A stretch of 5,608 nucleotides of DNA from Spirochaetaceae bacterium (GTDB lineage: Bacteria; Spirochaetota; Spirochaetia; Treponematales; Breznakiellaceae). How positions within the stretch are numbered: the stretch's first letter is position 1; each line of letters opens with the position of its first letter. The translations under genes were made by a program, and so were the position numbers. The notes under the pieces were generated by a model. That model saw only the letters and a program-made list of their open reading frames with translations, was not told where the DNA came from and ran no database searches. This document shows positions 1 to 4,989 of this stretch, one piece after another. The stretch covers positions 1 to 5,608 of the forward strand of contig JAIRPM010000072.1 of assembly GCA_031257075.1 (NCBI GenBank). Reading direction: 5' to 3'.

Positions 1-29
1 GGTGTTCAGAAAAGCCAAAGGAGATTGTA

Positions 30-611
30 ATGGCTAAAAAGATTGTATTGGTTTTGGCGCTCGTAAGTATGATTGCGGGCGGACTTGCGGCGCAGGAGAA
101 ATCGGCGGCTGTAAAGAAGGTCTGGCTTTCGGGCGAAGTGAGCCTTGTAGGCGCGGGGGCGCGCGGCGAGTTTATGCTCGGTCCAAAAATGTCTCTCGGT
201 TTGAACGCCTATTGGACATCGGCGTTCTTCTTTTTTAATGACATAGACATTAACGCTGTGGCACGGTTCTACCCTTGGGGAAAGAAATTCTACGCGGGTT
301 TGGGAGTCGGTTTCGGTATTCATTCAGGACTGTCCCCTGTAGAAGGCACATGGGAAGTTGATGGAAAAGAAGTAAAATATCCAAGCAGCTTTGGCAGTTA
401 TCTAGTCACGTTAACCGGCGCTGCCATAACGCCTGAAGTCGGCTGGAAGATAGACATCGGCAAGCCGGGCGGCTTCTTTATTAACCCGCTTGTTCAAGTT
501 CCCATTACTATTGGCCAAGAGAAAGCGGCTGTGTTGATAGGACCGGAACCAACACGATTCGGCATTGGCGTAGGATTCCGCGCAGCCTGCGGTTTCGGCT
601 GGGCGTTCTAG
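30..611 (+). CDS. Small outer-membrane beta-barrel protein (hypothetical)
   Basis: This 193-residue protein is probably exported and inserted in the outer membrane. The start is fixed by AAAGGAG at 17-23, six bases before the ATG. Residues 1-21 form a signal peptide: lysines at 3-4, a hydrophobic core at 5-19, and a likely cleavage after LAA, before QE. The mature part alternates glycine-rich and aromatic strands, for example GEVSLVGAGARGEF (35-48), MSLGLNAYW (54-62), FYPWGKKFYAGLGVGFG (80-96) and FGIGVGFRAACGFGWAF (177-193). It ends in Phe, the usual last residue of barrels handled by the BAM machinery. The overall pattern, including the ARFYPWG segment, resembles a family of roughly 190-residue proteins I associate with Treponema; that is memory, not a search. 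No ligand or transport role can be read from the sequence. The stop codon lies inside the CTAG end of a palindromic repeat, and a terminator follows. Confidence 0.82.
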   Translation: MAKKIVLVLALVSMIAGGLAAQEKSAAVKKVWLSGEVSLVGAGARGEFMLGPKMSLGLNAYWTSAFFFFNDIDINAVARFYPWGKKFYAGLGVGFGIHSGLSPVEGTWEVDGKEVKYPSSFGSYLVTLTGAAITPEVGWKIDIGKPGGFFINPLVQVPITIGQEKAAVLIGPEPTRFGIGVGFRAACGFGWAF

Positions 612-653
612 GTTAAAGACTGATTAACTTGACGCTAATCAGTGCTTCCCTAG
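608..653. repeat. 46-bp CTAG-bounded palindromic element, copy A
   Basis: This is an imperfect palindrome beginning and ending with CTAG. The core is CTGATTA (620-626), a 9-base centre ACTTGACGC (627-635) and TAATCAG (636-642), a perfect 7-bp inverted repeat extended one pair by A/T. The outer arms CTAGG (608-612) and CCTAG (649-653) also pair. It matches copy B at 2314-2359 in length, core arms, centre pattern A(C/A)TTGAC(G/T)C and right arm TGCTTCC. The sequence just after copy A, AGCGTTTCCC (665-674), is the reverse complement of GGGAAACGCT in copy B, so a partial second unit may follow. It overlaps the stop codon of the upstream gene. It could be a REP-like element, a miniature mobile element or an RNA processing site. 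Confidence 0.7.
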
Positions 654-674
654 GGCAGCGCTTTAGCGTTTCCC

Positions 675-702
675 AACGGGCGGCCTCATCCGCCTGTTTT
701 TT
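675..702 (+). terminator. Intrinsic terminator of the outer-membrane protein gene
   Basis: The stem ACGGGCGG (676-683) pairs with CCGCCTGT (690-697) across the 6-base loop CCTCAT. It makes eight pairs with one G-U wobble, and A675 can add one more with T698. Six T residues follow at 697-702. A smaller hairpin lies just before it at 653-674, GGGCAGCGC against GCGTTTCCC with one C/T mismatch and one G-T wobble. The position, 64 bases after the stop codon, suits termination of the upstream gene. Confidence 0.75.
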
Positions 703-768
703 GAAGAAAGGGGGGGCTATTTCAGCGCATACACAGCGCTACCGGAGGGCACGGACGACCTCCCCGGC

Positions 769-815
769 CCAGTCCCTGTCTTTTGGGGCGGTGGCCCGCG
801 AAAAGACAGGGCTGG
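769..815. repeat. Long inverted repeat beyond the ackA 3' end
   Basis: CCCTGTCTTTT (774-784) is perfectly complementary to AAAAGACAGGG (801-811). The stem continues outward as CCAG (769-772) with CTGG (812-815) past a one-base T bulge. The 16-base interior holds a small nested stem, GGGC/GCCC around GGTG. No T-run follows on either strand, so it is not a classic terminator. It may back up the adjacent hairpin as a terminator or protect transcript ends. It shares its CTGG arm (812-815) with the next hairpin. Confidence 0.65.
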
Positions 816-841
816 TTGTAATGCGGGCGCATTACAACCAG
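812..841 (-). terminator. Hairpin at the ackA 3' end, probable terminator
   Basis: This is a perfect 13-bp stem, CTGGTTGTAATGC (812-824) with GCATTACAACCAG (829-841), around the four-base loop GGGC. It begins three bases past the ackA stop codon. On the ackA strand the sequence after the stem is CCCTGTCTTTT, so a four-T run lies 7 bases away and forms an arm of the second hairpin. Termination is inferred from stem strength and position; the weak T-tract leaves transcript-end stabilisation as an alternative. Confidence 0.6.
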
Positions 842-844
842 GGT

Positions 845-2185
845 TTATTTAGGAAGCGCTATAATTTTTTTGAGGGCCGGGTTTTTTGCAAGGTCTTTTT
901 CAAGGCCGGCGGCGCGCGCTTTGTTTACATAATCTTTCTTCTGGAAAGAATAGGCAAATTTGGTATGAATATCATAGGTGCCGTTTAACAAAGCAAAAGC
1001 ATCTTCAGTCATTACAAGTTCTTCATCGGTAGGAATTACATAGATGGGCAATGGCGAATTGTCCGCCGAAATAAGCGACTCGCAGTTGCGGGTACGCGCC
1101 AAATTGTTCTTTTCCTCATCAAGGACAAAGCCGAGTTTTTCGAGGCCTTTGCAAAATTTAGTGCGCATAAAGCCGGCAAACTCGCCAACGCCCGCGGTGA
1201 AAATAAGCGCGTCTACGTTGCCTTCAAGCGCCGCATAGTATGCACCGATGTATTTGCGCAGCCGGTAGGCTTCCATATCCTGTGCCTGCTGTGCCTGCTT
1301 GTCTCCTTTACCCGCCGCCTCGTTAATATCACGACGGTCAGAAAATTGACCGGTAAGCCCCAAAAGGCCGGACTTTTTGTTCAGCCAATTTTCCATTTCT
1401 TCGTATTTGATACCTGCTTTCCGCGCTACATAAAAAGGAAGCGCCGGGTCCATATCGCCTGAGCGGGTCCCCATGACAAGCCCTTCGAGCGGTGTAATTC
1501 CCATCGATGTGTCGAAAGAGCAGCCGTTCTTGACGGCATTGATAGACGCGCCGTTACCAATGTGCGCAATAATCAAATTGGTATCTTTGGGCTGTTTACC
1601 CAAAAGAACGGAGGCGCGCTTACTTACATAGAGGAACGATGTACCGTGGAAACCGTAGCGCCGCACGGCATATTTCTCATACCAATCTGACGGAACGGCA
1701 TAAAGGAATTGTTCCGGCATCATTGTTTGGTGCCATGCGGTGTCCATAATGGCGCAATGCGGCACATTAGGAAGAACCTTTTGCGCGGCTTCGATGCCCA
1801 TGATGTTTGCCGGGTTATGAAGCGGTGCCAAATCTTTAATATCGGCGATAGTTTTAAGCACTTCCGGCGTAATTACCACGGATTTGGTGAATTTCTCGCC
1901 GCCCTGGACAACACGATGCCCCACAGCCTTTATTGCGCCCATATCGCTTATAACGCCATGTTCCTTGTCCGTAAGCGTCTGAATTATCAGGTTGACCGCA
2001 TCGGTATGGTTCGGACAATCTTTTTTAAGGGTGAATTCCGGTTTGCCCTTGGGCTTGTGTTCTATCCACGAACCGGCAATAGTTACCTTTTCAACCACGC
2101 CTACCGCCAGAACTTCCTTTGCGTCCCAGTCGTACACCTGATACTTTGCGGAAGATGACCCGCAATTCAATACTAAAATAATCAT
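845..2185 (-). CDS. ackA: Acetate kinase
   Basis: Acetate kinase reversibly converts acetate and ATP to acetyl phosphate and ADP in the cytoplasm; with phosphotransacetylase it makes ATP from acetyl-CoA in fermenters. The ATG at 2185 is chosen because GGAGG (2196-2192) sits six bases upstream and MIILVLNCGSSSAKY is the family N-terminus. The longer frame from 2233 has no such support. In the 446-residue protein the family residues fall at or near their Methanosarcina thermophila positions: N7, S10, S12, K14, R91 (GHRVVQGG), H123, D148 (MDTAWHQTM), H180 (RRYGFHGTS), H208 and N211 (AHIGNGAS), R241 (GTRSGDMDP), and TDEEL at 386-390. Two positions depart from the usual pattern: GFHGTSH reads GFHGTSF (F184), and GIGEN reads GVGEF (F336). 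The C-terminus runs about 35-45 residues beyond the usual length of about 400-408. No pta gene is adjacent; the gene is monocistronic and divergent from the methyltransferase. Confidence 0.97.
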   Translation of the reverse strand: MIILVLNCGSSSAKYQVYDWDAKEVLAVGVVEKVTIAGSWIEHKPKGKPEFTLKKDCPNHTDAVNLIIQTLTDKEHGVISDMGAIKAVGHRVVQGGEKFTKSVVITPEVLKTIADIKDLAPLHNPANIMGIEAAQKVLPNVPHCAIMDTAWHQTMMPEQFLYAVPSDWYEKYAVRRYGFHGTSFLYVSKRASVLLGKQPKDTNLIIAHIGNGASINAVKNGCSFDTSMGITPLEGLVMGTRSGDMDPALPFYVARKAGIKYEEMENWLNKKSGLLGLTGQFSDRRDINEAAGKGDKQAQQAQDMEAYRLRKYIGAYYAALEGNVDALIFTAGVGEFAGFMRTKFCKGLEKLGFVLDEEKNNLARTRNCESLISADNSPLPIYVIPTDEELVMTEDAFALLNGTYDIHTKFAYSFQKKDYVNKARAAGLEKDLAKNPALKKIIALPK

Positions 2186-2211
2186 TATTTGCCTCCAAAA
2201 TAGGTTTTGCC

Positions 2212-2226
2212 TTTCAAAATTTGAAA
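2212..2226. promoter_or_regulatory. Operator-like palindrome in the ackA leader
   Basis: TTTCAAA (2212-2218) and TTTGAAA (2220-2226) form a perfect 7-bp inverted repeat around one central A. It lies just downstream of the predicted ackA transcription start (about 2231) and before the ribosome binding site, where a bound repressor could block transcription. An AT-only symmetry this short can arise by chance, and no regulator is identifiable. Confidence 0.35.
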
Positions 2227-2237
2227 ATAGCAAACTT

Positions 2238-2266
2238 ATTATATCATAAAAACATCCTCACGGCAA
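2238..2266 (-). promoter_or_regulatory. ackA promoter (sigma-70 type, extended -10)
   Basis: On the minus strand TTGCCG (2266-2261) and a perfect TATAAT (2243-2238) are separated by 17 bases. TG one base before the -10 gives an extended -10. The predicted start near 2231 leaves a leader of about 46 nt carrying the palindrome and the GGAGG site. Confidence 0.8.
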
Positions 2267-2313
2267 GAGAGCGCCTTTAGAAATCGTCTAAATTCCTGGC
2301 GTTCCTGCTTCCT

Positions 2314-2359
2314 CTAGGGAAACGCTGATTAAATTGACTCTAATCAGTGCTTCCTCTAG
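2314..2359. repeat. 46-bp CTAG-bounded palindromic element, copy B
   Basis: This is the second copy of the element at 608-653, again exactly 46 bp from CTAG to CTAG. The core arms CTGATTA (2325-2331) and TAATCAG (2341-2347) flank the centre AATTGACTC (2332-2340). The stem extends outward through GGAAACG with TGCTTCC, with one G-U pair and one mismatch. TGCTTCCTCTAG occurs at 2306-2317 and again at 2348-2359, a direct repeat 42 bp apart, as if the left edge belonged to a preceding partial unit. It occupies the space between the divergent ackA and methyltransferase promoters. Confidence 0.72.
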
Positions 2360-2376
2360 AAGAAAACCCTTCATCC

Positions 2377-2385
2377 TGGTACAAT
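2377..2385 (+). promoter_or_regulatory. Extended -10 promoter for the methyltransferase gene
   Basis: TGGTACAAT matches the TGnTATAAT extended -10 pattern with one difference. No good -35 hexamer lies 16-18 bases upstream, which extended -10 promoters tolerate. A start near 2392 would leave about 30 nt before the ATG at 2422, and would exclude the longer frame beginning at 2347. Confidence 0.5.
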
Positions 2386-2421
2386 GCTTTCTGTTATGGG
2401 AATGCTTACCGCACTTTGCCG

Positions 2422-3717
2422 ATGAAACCTTTTGATTACACGCTGATTGCGTTTTGCGCGTTGGGCGCGGAAAAAATATGTTCCAATGAAATCCGAAAAT
2501 TAAACGAGGTTTCCGGCTCATATCAGATTTTGGAGAGCCGTTGGGGGCAAATTGTCTTTCAAACAGACCTCCGCGGGATATACCGGGCGCTCTGCGCTCT
2601 GCGTACGGCCGACCGGCTGCTGTTACGGTGCGCCAGTTTCCGTGCTTCCAACTTCGACGAACTGTTTGAAGGTGTCCGCAAAATAGAACTGGAGGCGCTT
2701 GTTCCCCGTAATGCGGGGCTTTTTGTAAGCAAGGTGCGCAGCAAGGCCTCCCAACTCAAGGCGCAGACGGCTATACAGTCGCTTGTACACAAGGCGGCGG
2801 CCGAGCGCCTTTGTACCGCATGGGGCTTACAACGGCTTGACGACAATGCGCCGCAAAAAATCGAACTGCGCGTTTTTCTGGAAAAGAACCAGGCAGATAT
2901 ACTTTTGGACATTTGCGGTAAACCGCTCTTCAAACGGGGTTACCGCGAGGGCAGCGGCGGCATTGCCCCGCTGCGGGAGACAAGCGCGGCGGCATTGCTC
3001 TTTTCCGCGGGCTGGCGGAGGAAATATCCTCTTTATGACCCTTTCTGCGGTTCAGGCACGATAGCGGTAGAAGCAGCCCTTTTTGCGTGCAATCTTGCGC
3101 CCAATTTGACCCGTCATTTTGCGTTTGACCATCTTTTACCTGCCGACACGGACAGCGCCGCATCGGTTCGTGAAGAACTGCGGGCAGCGGCGGATTTTTC
3201 CAAACCCTTTTCGATAATCGGGAGCGACACCGACAGCGGCCTTATCAGCCTTGCGCAAAAGAACCTGAGCGCTGCTTTTGACGGGTTCACCGTATCCACG
3301 CCGCCGGTTTTCCACAAATTGCCTATGGAAAACGCCAAAACCTTTACGGACGTACCGGGCATTATCATAACGAACCCGCCTTATGGCAAACGGCTGGGCA
3401 GTCTGAATGAAGCGGAAGAAGGCTATGCGAAGATGGCCGTGCTTCGGAAAAACTTTCCGGGCTGGAAGATTATCGTCATAAGCGACCATAGCGGCTTTGA
3501 ATCCTTTTTTGGGCAAAAAGCGGATGCCTGCGCCACGCTAACCTACGGCGTTTCAAACACGTACATTTATCAATTTGAAAAACCGGACGCGCCGCCGCCG
3601 CCGCGCGCGGAAAAACCAAACTATGAGCGCCGCGGCGCCCGAAAGCCGCCTGAATCCGCGCCCGCCTCCTCTCCGCAAAAAAACCGCCCTCCCCCTAAAA
3701 AAAACTATACATGGTAG
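2422..3717 (+). CDS. THUMP-domain class I SAM-dependent RNA methyltransferase (RlmL/YpsC-like)
   Basis: This 431-residue enzyme probably methylates a guanine N2 in ribosomal RNA, using S-adenosylmethionine. The N-terminal part (about 1-165) fits a ferredoxin-like plus THUMP RNA-binding module: it opens with YTLIAFCALGAEKICSNEI and includes ALRTADRLLL (59-68). FKRGYR (170-175) is the linker motif usual in this family. The catalytic domain follows: DPFCGSGT (206-213) binds SAM, GSDTD (267-271) is the acidic ribose-contact region, and NPPYGKRLG (318-326) is the amino-methyltransferase motif IV. The ATG at 2422 is preferred because the domain begins there and a promoter lies between 2347 and 2422; no clear Shine-Dalgarno sequence precedes it. 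Residues 388-431 are a proline- and arginine/lysine-rich tail beyond the catalytic fold, perhaps RNA-binding. The exact target base cannot be read from the sequence; E. coli RlmL makes m2G2445 in 23S rRNA. Confidence 0.9.
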   Translation: MKPFDYTLIAFCALGAEKICSNEIRKLNEVSGSYQILESRWGQIVFQTDLRGIYRALCALRTADRLLLRCASFRASNFDELFEGVRKIELEALVPRNAGLFVSKVRSKASQLKAQTAIQSLVHKAAAERLCTAWGLQRLDDNAPQKIELRVFLEKNQADILLDICGKPLFKRGYREGSGGIAPLRETSAAALLFSAGWRRKYPLYDPFCGSGTIAVEAALFACNLAPNLTRHFAFDHLLPADTDSAASVREELRAAADFSKPFSIIGSDTDSGLISLAQKNLSAAFDGFTVSTPPVFHKLPMENAKTFTDVPGIIITNPPYGKRLGSLNEAEEGYAKMAVLRKNFPGWKIIVISDHSGFESFFGQKADACATLTYGVSNTYIYQFEKPDAPPPPRAEKPNYERRGARKPPESAPASSPQKNRPPPKKNYTW

Positions 3718-3733
3718 ACTGAGGTAATTCATT

Positions 3734-3853
3734 ATGGAAAGCATTGTAATTGACAGGCAACTATTGCCGGAGCCTATTTTTTCTTACATTCATTATCGTA
3801 AACGACTGTGTTCCCGGCCTGTGTTAAAGAACCTTTTGAAGAAAAATTGTTGA
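3734..3853 (+). CDS. 39-codon ORF, possible truncated antitoxin-like gene
   Basis: An ATG 16 bases after the methyltransferase stop opens a 39-codon frame, with GAGGT at 3721-3725 eight bases before it. The N-terminal half, MESIVIDRQLLPEPIFSYI, reads like a real protein. From memory it resembles the N-termini of short antitoxin-like proteins in spirochaetes (hydrophobic-ID, then LPEPIFSYI), but I cannot verify this. After residue 19 the sequence (HYRKRLCSRPVLK...) turns basic, cysteine-containing and unlike that pattern, and the stop overlaps the -35 hexamer of the next promoter. It could be a 5' remnant after deletion or frameshift, or a spurious small ORF. It would be cotranscribed with the methyltransferase. 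Confidence 0.35.
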   Translation: MESIVIDRQLLPEPIFSYIHYRKRLCSRPVLKNLLKKNC

Positions 3854-3879
3854 CAGGCGGCAGGTTGGTTGTGTATAAT
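3850..3879 (+). promoter_or_regulatory. Consensus sigma-70 promoter of the lipoprotein gene
   Basis: Perfect TTGACA (3850-3855) and perfect TATAAT (3874-3879) are separated by 18 bases. The predicted start near 3886 would leave a leader of only about 18 nt, beginning almost at the AAGGA ribosome binding site. Confidence 0.85.
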
Positions 3880-3903
3880 CGACACCAAGGATAGTATAGT
3901 ACT

Positions 3904-4389
3904 ATGAAAAACATATTAATAAGCAGGCTTTGTATCTTGCTGGCTATGGGGTTTGCCGTTGTGGCGTGTGAGGCGGACGCGCCGGCGGAGAACGCGAACA
4001 CCGACCCTAAAACCATTATCGTTACCGATTTTTACTACGACATCCCTCACCATGGGAAAGCGGCTGTGTTGTCTCTTTCTTCTTCAGTTGAAGATGATGT
4101 AGCAACCGCTTCCGGCGGCGTGCCGGTGGAATCCGGCGCATTATCCATCGACCTGACTACTGTCGCGGACAACCCATGGAGAGGAACCGGTACCTATTAT
4201 CTTCTGTTAATAATCGGCACCGTAGACCCGATAACCTTCATACCAACCAAAGATGCGGTATTTGTTTGGACAAATGGTACTCCGCCCAATCCCGAAAGGT
4301 CAAACATACCCAAGTATCGCGTAACCAAGGCGCAGCAAACGGTTAGTTTCACCGAATTTTTCGATATAACCCCAAGCGATGTGCCGTAG
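3904..4389 (+). CDS. Small lipoprotein (hypothetical, Treponema-like)
   Basis: This 161-residue protein has a lipoprotein signal peptide: positive charge at K2 and R8, a hydrophobic run at 9-20, and the lipobox VVAC with the acylated cysteine at 22. It should therefore be membrane-anchored outside the cytoplasm. The mature part starts with an acidic, alanine-rich linker (23-34), then beta-rich sequence with TIIVTDFYYDI (38-48), PWRGTGTYYLLLIIG (91-105), AVFVWTNG (118-125) and a closing TVSFTEFFDI (146-155). Small lipoproteins with a TGTYYLLL-like strand and a terminal FSQF/FTEF-like strand recur in Treponema, by recollection; their function is unknown. AAGGA (3887-3891) lies 12 bases before the ATG, a long spacing, and the 10-bp palindrome ATAGTACTAT (3896-3905) overlaps the start codon. 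A consensus promoter precedes the gene. Confidence 0.78.
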   Translation: MKNILISRLCILLAMGFAVVACEADAPAENANTDPKTIIVTDFYYDIPHHGKAAVLSLSSSVEDDVATASGGVPVESGALSIDLTTVADNPWRGTGTYYLLLIIGTVDPITFIPTKDAVFVWTNGTPPNPERSNIPKYRVTKAQQTVSFTEFFDITPSDVP

Positions 4390-4471
4390 CGGCATTCCAT
4401 GCCCCTTGCGTACATTCGTTGTAGGGATTATCCTAATCAAACGCCGCTGCGGGCGGCAAAAAGGAGTTATT

Positions 4472-4945
4472 ATGCACAATATGCACACTGCGGCCATACC
4501 CGCTGCTGTTATTACCGAGATTTCTGACCTTTTGCAACAGGTTTTGACCAAACTGGAGCCGTATCGCAGCCCGCTCACGACGGAGGAGCGCAAAGAAATG
4601 GCCATTGTCGGCGACAAGACCATTGCTTTTCTTGAAAAAGGCAAGGAATTTGTTGACCTCTACCCCGGCCTTGTGCCGCCGTGGCTCAACAAGGCTGATT
4701 TTACCAACGATTATGACGACATTCGCAATCTGCCGCCCGTCAAAAATCTTGCCGAACAGGTTGTAGAGGCGCTTTACAACATTTTTTATCTTTCGGGGAA
4801 CGAAGCGTATCATTGGATGCTCGACCTCTATCATTCGTGCAAGCAAGCGGCCAGCCGGGATGTCCCCAACGCCAAAATCGTAGCCGACGAACTCGGCAAA
4901 CGCTTCCAAAACCGCGGCCGCAAGCCCTCCAAACCCGCCGATTAA
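4472..4945 (+). CDS. Conserved-looking helical protein of unknown function
   Basis: This is a 157-residue soluble protein with no signal peptide or membrane segment. AAGGAG (4461-4466), five bases before the ATG at 4472, fixes the start; an in-frame ATG at 4379 would overlap the lipoprotein gene and lacks support. The sequence looks largely alpha-helical. Segments that look conserved are SPLTTEERKEMAIVGDKTIAF (split here as SPLTTEERKEM, 33-43, and AIVGDKTIAFLEK, 44-56), GLVPPWL (66-72), LSGNEAYHWML (107-117), and VADELGKRF (137-145), followed by a basic tail RGRKPSKP. I recall similar proteins of about 150-160 residues, with an LT-EER...GDK motif, in Bacteroidetes and spirochaetes, all uncharacterised; no family number is offered. 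A 5-bp GC hairpin (4443-4457) sits just before the ribosome binding site. The gene may be read from the lipoprotein promoter. The 21-bp repeat array starts 44 bases after its stop. Confidence 0.72.
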   Translation: MHNMHTAAIPAAVITEISDLLQQVLTKLEPYRSPLTTEERKEMAIVGDKTIAFLEKGKEFVDLYPGLVPPWLNKADFTNDYDDIRNLPPVKNLAEQVVEALYNIFYLSGNEAYHWMLDLYHSCKQAASRDVPNAKIVADELGKRFQNRGRKPSKPAD

Positions 4946-4989
4946 CCAACCGCCGCCCCGCCCCCGCCGTTCCCCCCAAGCCGCATTGG

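Noticed and set aside
629..988. Plus-strand ORF across the intergenic hairpins and the ackA end
   Set aside because: It overlaps ackA in antisense, spans a terminator and hairpins, and its translation looks like no protein family.
1709..2158. Plus-strand ORF antisense to ackA
   Set aside because: It lies wholly within the well-supported acetate kinase gene and has no ribosome site.
2347..2421. Upstream extension of the methyltransferase from a GTG
   Set aside because: It would start inside the palindromic element and before the predicted promoter; the domain fold begins at the ATG at 2422.
3756..3782. Terminator after the methyltransferase (GGCAA-CTA-TTGCC, then T6)
   Set aside because: The stem is five pairs with a tight three-base loop and the T-run lies eight bases beyond it, too far for a typical intrinsic terminator.
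3750..3858. TTGACAGGC occurring twice exactly 100 bp apart
   Set aside because: Nine bases only, the first copy lacks a fitting -10, and the flanks do not match; probably chance.
4406..4434. Promoter before the unknown gene (TTGCGT, 17 bases, TATCCT)
   Set aside because: Both hexamers match consensus poorly; readthrough from the lipoprotein promoter explains expression equally well.
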